Assembly: GCF_009870125.1 (NCBI RefSeq)
Contig: NC_046683.1
Location: forward strand, 52,281,869 to 52,345,868
Direction of reading: 5' to 3'
Source of the DNA: Drosophila pseudoobscura
Taxonomy: Eukaryota; Arthropoda; Insecta; Diptera; Drosophilidae
DNA: 64,000 nt
Part shown: in pieces, positions 12,847 to 26,200 of the stretch
Numbering within the stretch: position 1 is the stretch's first letter
Layout: every line of letters starts with the position of its first letter
The notes under the pieces: generated by a model
Databases searched by the model: none
What the model saw: the letters and a program-made list of their open reading frames with translations, nothing else
Told to the model about the DNA's origin: nothing
Program-made: the position numbers and the translations under genes

Positions 12847-15800
12847 CTACTGCTGCTGCTGCTCCGACTCGGCGTTTTTGGCGCGCAGATACTTGAGCAG
12901 CATTTGCAGCGAATCGTAGGTATCAAAGTCGTCGAGATTCCGCCGCGATGAGGAGATATTTGTGGGCCGTGGCATGGCCAGGGGCACGGGCAGCAGCTCG
13001 GGCATCACCGAGTGATGGGTGATCAAAGCCTTGAGGCTGGAGAATTCCTTGCGAAAGCCCTGAAGGGTGATTGTTTCTATGAGTGATCTCTCTGAGGGAG
13101 AGAGGAGTGAGGAGAGAGGTATTCTTACCTTGATCTTGTAGCCCCTGGGTGATCTTAGAATGATATAGTTGGCTATCTTCGGTCCTGGGGGCGAGGGCAC
13201 CCGTAGCGTCAGGGCATAGCATCCCGGCTTTGAGCTGCTCTTGCGCACCAGAAACGCGCCCGGACTCTTGCTCTGCAGCACCTCCACGGCAATGTCCCGG
13301 GAAATGCCCGCCTGATACCAGCAGGCGTCCTTGAGGTCAGCCTCCTCCTCCTCCTCGGCACCCACATTGCTGTGGGTGTTGGCCAGGCTGCTGCTCCGCT
13401 GGCCACTGGCCCCCCCCTGGTTCATTCGCAGGCGATTGGCAAAGATCTTCGGACTGGAGTTGGCTGCAGAGGGAAATCAATGAATTGGGGACCCCACTAT
13501 CGATATTCATATATCCCGTTCCTACCGCTGCTCGTCTCTCGCAGATAGCGCTTCTTCAGGTTGAACTCGTTGTTGTCGTTCAGATTGACGTTGTCCAGCA
13601 TCGGAATGGCTGTGAGGGACTGACGGCACGAGTCACCGAACTTGCTGTCGATGTAGGAGTCCTCGTTGATGTAGCCATTCGAGTAGACCGGCTGGCTGTC
13701 CAGCGGAGCCCTCAAGGGCGTCATGTTGCCCACCAGTGGGCGGGACTCCTCGTTGTGGCGCAGCAGACCCATAGTTAAGCGTTTGACCTGTGAACAGAAA
13801 TCGAAATCGACTTTAAGCTTTAAGCTTCAAGCAATCCTCCCCCCGAAAAGAAGGATCAAAGACGATGGAGATGTAGATGTACATAGATGGCAAAGGCGAA
13901 GGCAAAGGCAACGGCAACGGCAAAGGCAAAGGCGTTCAAGTGGCAACAAAATTAACTACAATTTAAACACCTTGTAAGCCGACAAGGATCAGGCCAGAGG
14001 ATGCAGTCAAGGGCGGCCAGAGCATGGGCGTGGGCGTGCCCCGCAGCCACAGACGTGGGCGGACGGGCGAAAAAAAGAAGCAAAGAATTTATTACCAAGA
14101 ACCGCAACGAGACAAAATGCTGGCAAAATGCGCCACCGAAAAAGGAAACTTTTTCTCTCGTTTTTTTCGGCTTTCGGCTGGTGGCACTTAAACAGGAAAC
14201 GGATGCTTGGACTAGGCATTACGGCTGGAGGATGGTAGCAAAGGCAAGAAGAAAAAGTGGCAGAGTGTGGGAGTGGGGAGGACTGGGGAGGAGTGGGGGT
14301 GGCAGGAAACGAAGAAAGAGTGCAAAGTGCGCTTGGAAAGGAGGAGAAAGGCGCATAAATTCGTGGCAGACTCGAGAGTCGCGCTCGCTCTCTGTCTCTG
14401 TCTCTTTTCCACCCATTGTGTGTGGCTCACATTGCAACCGTCTAAAATGTTGCATAGCAAATGGCGAGGCGTTGGCGATGCGGCCGCTGTGGCACGCTAG
14501 GCGGAATTGTGCCGCAGGACACAGAGCCCAGGACCAGAAATCAGCAGTAGCATGAGCCAAAAAAAGAAGACGACAAGAAGAAGAACAGAATAGAAAACTA
14601 TGTGGAGCAAGTGTTGAATGCTGGTTGGCCTTTTGTGGGGCAGAAAGTAATCGACTAGGCGATGATCTGTAGAGAAGAATACTCCTTTTCCTTTGTGCTT
14701 TCTATTGAATTCCTCCAAACTGTACAGACATACAAATTTCATTGGAAAGTAGCACCCCCAACTGTGGCACCCACGAATATACCCCTTCCCGGTTAAAGGG
14801 TATTTATTCCGGCTGGAACCTACAGCAAAGGGCCGACCGGCGATAATTCAGATGCACTTGTGCGCCGCATGTTGAGATCCGTGTTCCTCTCGTGGCTCCT
14901 TCGCCTCCGTTTTCGGGGTCAGTGGCTTTGAAAAAAGTCTGCCTGGCTCTTCTGCTACAATGCTCTTGTGTCTGCCCCGAAACTAGACTACAGTCTAGGC
15001 GCTCCACCTCCCCTCTGCTACCCACTCTCTTGGTCGTGCTGTGTGGCATAATTTAAGGCGACATTGACAATGAGATGGTGGCTGTGGCGGCGGCTTTATC
15101 CTCCTTCCTTCCTCGTAGTAGCAGAAGTAGAAGTAGTAGTAGTAGTAGTCGTAGTCGTAGTACCTGCTCTGCTGTACCGACTGTGAGAGAGTCTGACAGC
15201 AATTGTTTGGCCATTGCTGCATAATTTAGGAAAAAAGTGCGCTGCATACTTTCGGGCGCTGCTTACGGGCGAAAGCCCTCCATTGTTTGCATATTTCACG
15301 GCGCATTGCACACTGATTTGCGGCCTTGTTTGTGTGTGTGTGTGTGTACATTCGTGGGGGATTCCCGGAGAGTGGGAGTTCATTTCTTTTGGATTTGCGC
15401 CCCCCCCGTGCCTGATGATGAAATGAATCGTTCCACCAGGTGTTTACTTTCGAGGGAAGCGAGCGAATCGTCTCGCTTTTTCGTTATTTGCTTTTCGGCT
15501 TTTGCTCATTTCGGGTTTGGGTTTGGGTTTGGGTTTCGGGCTCAGGCGATTCATGGGAGGCTGCCGTGCCCATGCTGCCTCCCCAAGAAATACACCAAAA
15601 CACTAATTGCCTTGTACGGCCTGTTGCCTTAATGAACTGCCACCGAGCTGGACATTAGTGGCAGATGTTGTGCCCCGAAACAGGCAGCACGTGCTCCCAC
15701 GCACCACACCGCCCAGAGAAACACACACAAAGCAAAAAAACCAACAGCAACCAACACTTGCCGCAAAATGCTCAACATTTATGCAAATTTAATAAACTCT

Positions 15801-17784
15801 GAAGCTGGAGCCTGGCAAAAGGCTAAGGAGCCAAACGGATCTCTCATCTCTGGTTCTCGTTGGTGGGGGGAGGAGGCGGAGGCGAAGGAGGGGGGAGCCA
15901 AAGGGTCGGGGGCCAGTTTTAAATCAAATCCACCAACTGGTTTTTGTGGGCGTTGTGTGTGGTGTGTGTATGTCGGGGGGGCGTGTCCCACAAAATATTA
16001 TTTATGGCTTTTGAGCTGGAAATATACATATATTCCGTGCAGGAAAACACACACACATGATACATGATACATTGGTGTAGGCGTGACGAGAGAACCAGGA
16101 TCAGAACCGACCCGGACCCGACCCGACCCGGACTCAACCAGGCCATGCCACATGTGGCATACTGATGGCTGTCGCTCAATGTCGGAGCGGAGCGGGGGTA
16201 GCGGAGTTGCAGTTGCAGTTCCTAAACAAACATTTAGCGGCGTCGAGTCAACAGCATCGATGCATCACCGCCAGGAGAAAGTCGGGTGGAGAGGAAGTGG
16301 AGTCAGCCATGACAGACAGCGCGTCATTTCCGGCCGGAGGAAGAGTGCTGCAGGAGCCTGCAGCTGGGGCAAGGATATGCGGGCGACTCAGACTCGGCAA
16401 CCGACAGCAAACTGCATAATGTGGCAACGCATTTGTCTTTGACTCTTGACTGGCTCCCACTCTCAGCCCCTTGCCCTTGCCCCTTGCCCCTTGCCCTGCC
16501 CCCTCCGGTCGCATGTGCAGCAGTTGGCTGCTGCTTTATTTTGCTTATCTGAAATTGAATCAGCCAGCCAAGCAGCAGCAGTGGTAGTGGCAGTGGCAGC
16601 AGGAGACGACTGCTACGACGACAAGGACAACGAAGGCAAGTTGCCTGTTGGGCACAATTAGGGAAGCATCACGCCCCTCTATATAAAGCCCCTCGCCCCC
16701 CCCCCAGCAGCAGCAGCGCCCATTGGCAACTCCCTCCCCAAGGGGGAAGCAAAAATTAATTTGCTTATCGGGCCGCACCCTGCAACAGCAACAGAATGAT
16801 GTTATTGACAGGCAGAAGGCGGGCACGCCAGGCAGTATGTTGAACCACAGAAAATAAAAACAAAAGGAACAAAAAAAGCGAGGGAAAAATGAAAACCAAA
16901 GAGTGGAAAAAAAAACTATGCAAAACAAAAGGATATGCCTGCCGCCTGCCGCTTGCCGCCTGCCTCCTGCCACCATGTGCGGCGTATGCGTGTTATTTGC
17001 TGTTGCCGGCGCAAAAAATGTTTATAGCCAAAATTGATTTATTGACAAAACAAGGGGCGATACACGCCAAGAATATGAAAAATACTCGTACCAAAAGCGA
17101 AAGCCTGAACTCAACCCTTTTTTTCCTTGGTTTTTTTTTGGTTCGACATATGGGAAATGTCAGGCGGAGAAAGACGGGGATAGAGGGTAGAAGGAGCACT
17201 AGAAGCAGCGGCAGCAGCAGCAGCAGCACCAGTGTCCTTGGCAAGCATTTTGCATGGCATTCCTATTGACAATATTTATGGTTTGCCATTAGAGGCAACT
17301 GATTGCTTTTCGCTTTCAATACGTTGCCCCGATGTCGATGTCGATGTGCCGATGCCCCAATATACGATTTCAATTTCTCAGAGTGTTGTGTTCTTGCTTC
17401 AGTTTCTCTGTATCTGTATCTGTATCAGTTTCTGCCACTGGTTTCTGGTGCTTGACTCGGCCTTGATTTGATTTGATTTCATTTGATTCGAGTAACGTTA
17501 CGGTCCTGCAGTTCTGCTCTGACAGCCTCTTGCTCTCATTCTCTGTCTGCAGACATTTAGGTTGCGTTGCGGCCATTAGTTTACAGACGTAATCACCATA
17601 ATGCGCAATCGAGTCGAGTCGCATTGCTGCCATAAATAAGACAAACACATAACGTATACGCAGCGTGGCACAACACACACGAGGAGCAGAGTCGAGTGCA
17701 GGAGTCGAGCATGAATAAACTCTCACGTACTTATCGCATAGACTATGCTCGACTGAGCACAGCTGCCGAGACTCTCGCTCTCTG

Positions 17785-17821
<37 letters not shown>

Positions 17822-19348
17822 CTACCTACGCATACCCATGCTCAAAGATATAGTATACGTGTATGAATATTTAAGGCGTTGAATTTATGAAAACAACGTG
17901 CCACACAAGTCGAAGTCATCGTCAACGTTGGTAAAGGCTAAAGTTTTGCATTGCTAAAACTTTTCTGCCCCTATCCGAGGCGTGGCCGCCCATCACGTGA
18001 CAAAGAACAGGCGGGGCGAAACATTTGATAAACATTTCGGGATGTGGACTGTGGGATGTGGGAAGCTCCTCTTCGACATCTACGTGTTATGACACACAGA
18101 AAAGAACCCGAACCCAAACCCGAGCCAGAAAAATCCACAAGCAATCCAGCAAATGGTCTGTAAGAACCCAAGGGTTCTCTCAGGGCTTAGCGCGTAGCCG
18201 AAAGTTGTCTAAAGTTCCTCTACCAGCGAATACTTTTCCTCCAATAATTCATAACAAAGCGCTGAAAAAAAAAGAATATACACATACATACATATATGAA
18301 ATATTCTTGGCCCCAAAGTCTTTGAAGGAGTGGCACAAAAAACCAATAAACGGTTCGGAGTGATTGCACCCTTATCAAAGTCAAAGCCAATGCCAGATCC
18401 AAAGCCAAAGCCAAAGCCAAAGCCATCAAATATGTTTGATCTTCTCAATGGGATAATGGGGGAAATATTTGTAATACATTTTCTTTCGTAGGAAATCTGC
18501 TAAGCAAATCCTAAACCCTAAATATTCAACCACTTACCAGAGGAGGCTTGTCCGTCAGACGCTTGCAATTGTTCAGCTCTGTGGGTGAGTTGTCCTCATC
18601 GGAGCTGGGCGTTTGGGCCACCTTCTCGTTGTCATTGCAGCTGGGGATTATAGATTGTTGGGAACCGTGTATCAGGCATACTTATAGCCATGAAAGGGTA
18701 GTGTATTTATCTGTGCGTGTGTTGTCTGATGAATGGCGATTAAAGCTTTTGGTTCGAGGGAACTACTACGAGTACTACGAAGCGCGTTTCGAGGGCTACT
18801 CACTTGAGATTGGCGTGCGTGAAGAGCTGCAGTGGCCGACGACGTCCCAGAGTGACTGGCGATGGGGGCGTGGCCAGTCCGAGACCCACACCCAGACCCA
18901 GACCGTGGCCATGACCGTGCTTACCTCTGCTAATGGTTGAGACATGCATCGGGGATCGTGGAGTGGTGCTGGAGGCCTGCTGTTGGCGATTGCTGCTGCA
19001 GGAGGAGGATCTGAAGCGGGCACCGGCTCCCGTCAGCACGGCAGCCAAATTGGCGGCAATGCGATTGTCGAATCGATTGAAATAAGAGTTTGAATTGGAG
19101 TTGGAATTTGAATTTGAGTTGGAATTGGAATTGGAATTGTCGGCCGTCGGGGAGGAGTTGTTGCTGCTGCTGGTGCTGCCATTCCGGTTGTTGCTGCCTG
19201 TTGTCATCGTGGTTGTTGCTGCTGTTCCTCCTGCTGTTGCCACCGCTCCCCCTGTGGTGGAGGTCCTGCCACTGCCACTGCTGCTGCTGGTCCGGTCATA
19301 ATCCAAATTATTGTTGGTTATCATTGCGGCGGCTTCGCTTTTGGGCAT
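12847..19348 (-). CDS. Tensin-type SH2-domain protein, five coding exons, long isoform
   Basis: Intracellular phosphotyrosine-binding adaptor, inferred from its SH2 domain. Exons (minus strand, all GT-AG): 18804-19348, 18538-18640, 13526-13787, 13129-13463 and 12847-13059. Phases agree throughout and give 485 residues. The first about 180 residues are low-complexity: Ser, Thr, Gly and Asn runs including an alternating Asn-Ser tract. The SH2 domain spans about 352-455, beginning CWYQAGISRD, with the phosphate-binding Arg377 in FLVRKSSS. The motif SPRGYKIKG and the HSVMPELLPVPL end match tensin SH2 domains, but no PTB or phosphatase domain follows; the protein ends in a Gln run. The usual His of the central strand is Asn (ANYIIL). 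I chose Met19348 over the frame-opening Met19495 because that 49-residue extension lacks coding character; Met19324 is also possible. I recall D. melanogaster CG10479 as an SH2 gene near the Jon65A cluster and suspect orthology. Confidence 0.85.
13060..13128 (-). other. 69-base stopless intron inside the SH2 domain
   Basis: Donor GTAAGA directly after YKIK and acceptor CCCTTCAG before GFRKEF. The intron is 23 codons long with no stop, so unspliced RNA would add 23 residues to the SH2 domain without a frameshift. The spliced product restores the tensin motif KIKG, which supports splicing as the normal outcome. Confidence 0.85.
13788..18537 (-). other. Large intron of the SH2 gene
   Basis: It runs from the GTAAGT donor after PPL to the TTCACAG acceptor before VKRL. 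It holds an AGT-rich trinucleotide tract (15122-15162), a GGGTTT tract (15512-15540) and a long (TC)n tract (17788-17819). A short ATACCC/GGGTAT inverted repeat lies at 14779-14803. No further exon is convincing. Confidence 0.7.
17788..17819. repeat. (TC)n microsatellite
   Basis: About sixteen uninterrupted TC dinucleotides, followed by CCTACCTACG. This is one of about a dozen GA/TC tracts in the window. Confidence 0.9.
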
Positions 19349-20192
19349 TAACTTTTGGCAGTGTTTTCCACTTTGAATTATGTGCGCGTATAAAAACGCT
19401 GCGGGCGGCTTTTGTCGCACTGCGTGTCGCCCCCAAAAATAAAGGACACAGGATTCAGGATTCAGGACATCGGCACCACTGGCACCACTCACCACCAGAG
19501 CAGCTTTTCAACGACGACAGCTCCGGCTCCAGCTTCGGCCTTTATTAAATTTGACTAGAGTGGGGTCGGTGGGTGGTGGGTGGGAGATGGTAGTGGAGTG
19601 GGGTTGCGGGTTGTGGGTGGCTGAGAGTCTGTGAGTCTGTGCTCCAGCCGCAGGGGTTCTTTGGCGGCTTCAATCCCGTAAACTGCAGGCGACGCAGCAC
19701 GAAGGACAACGACGATTCGCAGATTTAAACACAGAATTAATTCAAGCGGAAATTGGCAACGAAGTGGGCGGTGGGAGAGGCGAGGAGGGTGGGAAAGCAA
19801 AACAAAAATGGAAAGCGTGAAGCATAAACAAAAAAGGAATGAAAATGGGCAGATAGCAGAGGGTGGTCGGGGGGGGGCAGGCATGCAGTGGATGGGGGCA
19901 TGCACGAGGCAGCGATTGAAAGCGAAAACGCAAATGAAAACGCATAAAAGACGAGACCAATTTTTTGGGGGAGAAGCCGCAAAAATGCACATAAATAGGA
20001 ATAGAAAGAGAGAGAGAGACAGTGGGAGCGGGGGATGGGTGAGCAGGGGGGATGGTATTGATGGGGGCAGTGTGGGTGGCAGTTGGCAGAGGGATGAGCA
20101 GCACAGGGGTTACCAGCCATGACGTCATACCAGCATAAAGCGCATAAATAGCAGGATTTTCGCAGGGATTTTCATGATGATGAAAATGATGA

Positions 20193-20234
20193 TGTTGTTG
20201 TTGTTGTTGTTATTGTTGTTGTTGTTTTTGTTGT
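20193..20234. repeat. (GTT)n microsatellite
   Basis: GTT trinucleotides with single-base interruptions, in the region upstream of the long-isoform exon. Confidence 0.85.
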
Positions 20235-20760
20235 GATTGGGAATACAAAATAACCAGATTATTGTTTTATTCGTTTTGGTTTTTGCATATTCCATTTTAT
20301 TCGAATTTTGATTTCGAACCCCAACAATTTTCCCCAATTTTCCGCAGTTGAAAGCAGGTTTTTTTTTTGTTGTTGTATTTTTCGCCAATTAGTTGCCAAT
20401 TTTCGTTTTCGCATAAGATTGAAGTCGGGGGATTGTTGGAGCAGTTTTTTGTAGTTTTTTTTTTGCCAATTTCGTTTTGTTTTGGGTCAAATTTCATGTA
20501 AATAAAGAGTGGAAAAATATTGTTGATATTTTAGAGCATGTTTTTCGGTTGCTTTTTGCAATTTTAAAATTTAATTTCCAGCGAAAATTTGCATTGAAAC
20601 TTTCAGGCGGAAAGCGAGAGCTATTTTGCTTTTAAAATACGTACACATATGTGTATATTTTTGTACACACTTGTTTTGATAGACCGAAAGGGAAAATTTC
20701 AAAGCAAATTCGTGGATAGTTTTTGTTGCTTTTCTTTTTTTGGGCTGTTGGTGCACTCAC

Positions 20761-20846
20761 ATTGGTCCGGGGGGAGCAACCAGACTTTTCATTGAGCCTT
20801 CCTTCAGTGGGCCACGTTTACAGACGAACGACGATTAGAGGGGCTT
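20761..20846 (-). CDS. Alternative start exon of the SH2 gene, short isoform
   Basis: An 86-base exon bounded by a pyrimidine-rich acceptor (CTTCTCTCTTGCAG) and a GTGAGT donor. It contains ATG at 20792-20790, preceded in frame by TAA, and encodes MKSLVAPPGP plus two bases. Those two bases fit the phase of the exon at 18538-18640, giving Ile then CNDNEKVAQ. The resulting protein would be 314 residues: it lacks the Ser/Asn-rich N-terminus but keeps the SH2 domain. Having an acceptor, the exon implies at least one more 5' non-coding exon upstream, which I could not place. It rests on splice-site quality and phase only. Confidence 0.5.
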
Positions 20847-21576
20847 CTGCAAGAGAGAAGAGTTCGATTTAATTAAAATCAATCCGAAAGCATTGCTCAA
20901 GTGTGTGGGTGTGTGTGTGTGTGTGTTGCGTAGGGGATGTAAGAATGTGCATGTGGATGTGGGGGCTGCTGTTCTATAGCAATCATTAGACGTTCATAGT
21001 CAACACCTCATTAGGCGACTAATCAAGCGTACGCTGGGCACGAAACAACAACCAGTTCAGTCCACTGGCAACAGATTAAAGAGAGAACCAGCCCAGCTCC
21101 AGGCTGGAGAAGGAGAACGAGAAGGAGGAGAAGAAGGAGAAGGAGCCAAAGGAGCTCCGTGCTGAAGCCGGAACAAGGCGCCAAGCCACAGACACTAAAC
21201 AAAACCCAAGCAAATCATCAAGATTGCACCCATGAAGGAGGAGACAAAACTAGAGATGGCATCGTGTCCACGCGGAGTGACCGATCCCAGTACGAAGCCA
21301 GATTAGAGGCCATCCCCAGCGGTGGCTGGTGGACGCAATGAAGTAAACAAGAAGACGATGCCATGCCGCAAATAAAACGCACAGATTAAAGGATGCCCGG
21401 GTGAAATGTCTTCTTAATTACTTCGCAGAGTCTAAGGAGTCGAGTCGAGCAGCAGCATGAGGAGGAGGAGGAGACGGAGGAGGAGGAAGAGGCGCTATAG
21501 AGCTAAGGCTGGGAAGGATAAACAAGGCTGGGTGGGATGACTGAAGCGTAATTGAGAAGTCGCCGGGCTGGGACCT

Positions 21577-21616
21577 AGTACTGGTACTGGTACTGGTACT
21601 GGTACTGGTTCTGGTC
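21577..21616. repeat. Tandem repeat, unit TACTGG
   Basis: Six-base unit repeated about five times, grading into diverged CTGG-rich sequence to about 21650. Confidence 0.8.
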
Positions 21617-23130
21617 CTGTTCCTGTGTCTGGCTCTGGCTGTGGCTCTGGTTCCTGTGTGTCTGCAGCGCAGTTTAAGCGGAAGTAATTTAATTAATTAC
21701 AAATGAAACGGAAACACGACAACGACGACAAGAGAGGGGTCCAGAATGCATCGTGTGTCGATTGTTTGCTCAATTGGATGGAGCTGAAATGGCGGAAACC
21801 CCATGAAGAACCCGCTTTTGGATGGAAGAACAAGAATCCCCTCTAAATGGATAAGCCATATGGCTGGAGAATACCCCTTTTGAATGCAGAACCCCTTTTT
21901 AGACGGGGGAAAGCCCTCTAAATTCCCTCAGCAACAGGAAAACAACAAATCCAATTCTGTTTTTTGCTTTTTTTCTGTTGCATATGGGGATGCGGATGTA
22001 TGGGGATATATGGGGATGCGGCCTAAGCGTTTTTCAAAACGAGAACAACGAAAAAATTAAGCGAAACTCTGGCTCCCAGCAGTGCAATTAAATTTGTTCC
22101 CTGCCTCCCACCACAGCAGACCGCAAACTATTTGAGGGCACTGTGCGATACACACATCCACACCCTCACCCACACCCACAAAGTCACGCACACAGCAGAC
22201 AGGGCTGTACGCATTAAGCACAGCTCATTTGCATTGCGGTTTTAATTGCCAGAAAGAGAGGGACGGAGAGCGAGAGAGCGAGAGAGGGAAAGGGAGAGGA
22301 AGAGTGTGCTATTACCTCGGGTTCCCTGTCCTTCGGCACGGTTCGCTGGCGGGGCTTACAAGGATAATGAAAACAATTTAACGACTCTCTCGACAATTCG
22401 CAGGACCAAGGGGGAGTGGAAGGTGGAGAAGAGTCCTGGTCCTGCAAGACCAATCGAGGCCCAAACGCAGAGCAGAGCCAGACAGACAGAAACGAATCCT
22501 GGTTAAACAAATCTAGAATCCCTTTTGCCGCCTCCTGCATTTGCTTTTGCTTTTTGCCATTATTTTGCACCCCTTTTTTTGCTCCCCCTCCCATCGAAAA
22601 ATGCTGCGTGCCTGCGCAAAATATTTTCATTAAAATGTCAAAAAAATATCTGAAAATATTCTGCGTAACATTTCTTAAAAAACAGAGAAAAAAGGAATAT
22701 GAAAATGGCTGAAAGCAGAAAGCAAAAAGCAAAAAGGACAAGCCCCTTCGCTGATGAATACTTGATCCTTTTCGCTGGCTTAATATTATTTTAACGAAGC
22801 GGATTCCCCCGCTGAGAAGGGATAGCGAAAAATGGCTGAGCGGAGTGGGTCACTTTTAAGCCGTGCTGATGGCCAGTAATTAAATGCTTGACATGCCTTT
22901 GGGTGTGAGGTTGGGCCGGCCAAAGGATTAGCGCGGCTAAGAGAATGTCAGAGCGGGCCAATGCCAAACTGCGAGAAATTATGCAGCAAATATAGCGCGT
23001 AGAGCGCACAGCAAAATAACTGCCAGAACATTCTCCCAGTGCAACAATCATGGCAGGAGGAGAGAATTAACGCTGATGCTGGCATTATAATTATGGCATG
23101 CAGTTAAGGCGATTGTTTGCCAGCCAGCCA

Positions 23131-23244
23131 GGAGCTGAAGCTGGAGCTGTGGCTGGAGCTGAGGCTGGAGCTGAGGCTGGAGCTGAGGCTGGAGCTGAGG
23201 CTGGAGCTGAGGCTGGAGCTGAGGCTGGAGCTGAGGCTGGAACT
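23131..23244. repeat. 12-base minisatellite GGAGCTGAGGCT
   Basis: Nine full units. The last seven (23155-23238) are identical; the first two differ by one or two bases and a partial unit follows. Because 12 is a multiple of three, several frames stay open (repeats such as ELRL or SAPA) and mimic genes. None has flanking coding signal. Confidence 0.9.
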
Positions 23245-26200
23245 GTCAGGAATACCCTTGCTCCTGGGGAAAATACGCTCAAGATTTCGCAGTCAGCTTC
23301 CACTTTATTCTGGCCATAATTACCGGTTTTATTGAGGTGCGTGTAAGCTGCTGCTGCAACAGGATGTTTTCCTGCTGCTGACTCATTAAATATTTGCGAA
23401 TTCTCAATTTGCTTAAGTGAGCAGCAAATAACAACAATTCCAGAATAAAATCAAGAAGCCTTAACGAAAATATTTGCACAGAAGAAAAAGCAAACAAGAG
23501 CCAGAGCCATGAGACAGCAGGAGATGTTCTTCAAATTAAAAGAAATCAAAATCATATGAGAATTTTCAAGTGATTGCCGCATGTGGCAAGGCAGGATGGG
23601 AGGCTGGCAGGAAACGCGGGCAAACATAAACAAGCAATTTAAGAGGTACTCCCGCACATACACAAACACAGGCTGCTTCGAGGGGGCATCCTTGAGGAGG
23701 CAGGAGGCAGGAGCCTGGAGCAGCATCGGAGTCGGAGACTCCATCGCCAGTTGGCAAACAAACGAAGCGTTCAGGCGAAAAAGCCGGGGAAAAAAAAACT
23801 CGGGCAGCCTCGAAACAAGCAAAGCGTTTTATGTGCCGACAACATGGCCAACATGCATGAGTGTGTGTGTGGCACCGCAGATTTCTCACACACACATAGT
23901 CTTAAAGTATGCCGCAAGTTTTTCACGCTCTTTGTTAATGAAATTTTAATCAAGCCTCCGCTGCCGCTGCCGCTTTTGCTGTTGCTGCAAGCAAGAAAGA
24001 GTTTTCCTGCCGACTAAGTTTTCCCCAAGCACACATACTCTGTACACCCCTTCACCCCTTCCTCATCTGCGGCTCCTTTAAGCAGGGATTCTTTTTCTCT
24101 CTCATCTCTTTCGTTTTTTTTTTTGCCAAATAGCCAGCAGCTTCATTAGCACTCATCCTCTGCTCCGGCTGCTGCCACGCGCTGCGTATACGTAATAATT
24201 TATTTAAAATGCAATTCGTTTATGCCAGACATTAATCATTCGACAGTAAACGATAAGACGTCGAGAGTCACGTTCTGAGGCCTGCTGCATTTATTAACAA
24301 TTTACGTCATAAATAAAATTGAAAAACATTCATAATGTCAAACAGAGACGAGACGAAAGACGAGAGACGCGAGTAGAGGGGAGGAGGACGTGAGAGCACG
24401 GACTGATGGCAATTTCATAAATTACAGGGACAGCGAGAGAGAGACAGAGAGAGAGAGAGAGAGCTGTACTGTGGAGTGTGAAAGAGCGTTCGGATCACAT
24501 AAATTAGACAACAAATTTCCATGCAAAATGGGAACAGCACGCAGGCACAGGTAAATCACAAAAGTGGCCCCAAAATGACAACATTACTCGTAAGAGCGGG
24601 GTCCCAAAGTGTGGGGGAGTTGGGCGGTGGACAAAACACTTTTACTTGCTATGTTTTGTGTGTTGTTTGCCGCTGTTGCGGTATCAGGCAGTTGTTTAAC
24701 ATATTTGTGTTTTGCTGTGGCTGTTACGCCTTTTCCTGGCCAACACAGCCCCAGCCACACAGCCACAGGCGGAGCAAGGCCCCGCAGTTCGGGTGAAAAA
24801 TGTTCGCTTAGCACGGCAAATAATTATTTCTCGCTTACTGCCAACTGGCATGCCATTTTGGCCAGGCTTTGAGCATGGCTGACTGTCGGTTCGGCTGTAT
24901 TTTGCACCCTCTTCCACCCTCTCCCACCCTCTTCGCGGCTTTGAGTTCATTATGTGAATTTTGAAATTGTTTTTTCTTGTTTTTTTGTTTTTCTGCTGCG
25001 GGGCACAGAGCTAAAAAAAAAGAAAGAAAAAGGAACCAAATGCCAACACGTTGCCGCCTCTCATGGTCTCATGGAAGGCAACAGCAACCATCATCCCCTC
25101 GTCGGAAAAGGTGTTGAGTTGAGCCAAATTACAAAAAATTGCTGCTTTTGTTGCTGTGCATATTTTTCTTTAATGATTTGAATATGCAAAGCGGTGCCAG
25201 GGCAAAATAAAAAGAATTTTAATTAGTTTTCGCAATGCTTTTCGGCTGCAATTAAAGTCCTGAATTGTTGCCAGCAATAAACAGAACAATGATTATGTTT
25301 CTGTTATGCGAAATTCGAAATTTTCATACTCCAAAAACAAAGGAGAGCACATGTCTATCAGAGAAGCTCGAAAGGGAAATATTTCTGGTATTTTTTGCAG
25401 AACGAAGTCGGAAAACTACAAATTTAAACATTTAAGCATTTGACTGTTTGAATGCCTAATTTATGCTTAAAAAGGCAAAAATTGAACTAAAGAAAAGCAA
25501 ATATGCAAAGCAAAGCAAAGCAACGCGAATTGATTTGGAAATTCTTATGCAATTGGCCGACATAGAAACGGAAAAAGTGGGAGACCAAAGACACAGAGAA
25601 GAGGAAAAAGTGTAAATTTGTATATTTTTCTCGACTGTTGGATACCCACCCACAGTGGGGATGGTGCGAAAAAACTTTTAGAAGATCATTAGAATCGGAT
25701 AATTGAAAGTGCCCATAAAAAAGTGCTATTTAATAACTTATTTTTTATATTTTGCTGCAAGATCATGTTGACTATCGGTAGATACAGTCTCTAAATATGC
25801 AGCAGTTCCAAGGCAAAGTTTCAAATGCTTTAAACTCTCGATTCCACACACTTTTTCTCGGTTTTCAGAGGAGAAAACAAACGAATGTCTGAGGGGGCTT
25901 TAAAGTCTCCGAAACGCTTCCAAAACCAGCATACACTCACACACTGGAGTACTCGGTATGTAAACCTGAACCAGATCCTGCCAAGATGCCAATAAAGAAA
26001 AGGAAATTCCCATTGATTTCTGTACCTTGGCTGGAATTTAAAAGCAGCAGCAGCTGGAGGAAGACGAAAAAAAAACTATTTCCCATGCAGCAGAGCGGCA
26101 ACAACAACGAAATAATTCGACTACCTTTCGTTGAATGTCTGGGCAGTGTCCCATGACGTGAACCCAGAAGCAATAAATGTTCAAATCAATTGAAACGTTT

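Noticed and set aside
15512..15540. GGGTTT repeats resembling telomeric DNA
   Set aside because: Only about four units, inside an intron; Drosophila telomeres do not use such repeats.
19349..19495. Upstream start adding 49 residues to the SH2 protein
   Set aside because: The segment lacks coding character and includes repeated GGATTCAGGA-type sequence; Met19348 or Met19324 is a better start.
19090..19548. 152-codon plus-strand frame rich in Leu, Trp and Cys
   Set aside because: It is antisense to the Ser/Asn/Gly-rich exon of the SH2 gene.
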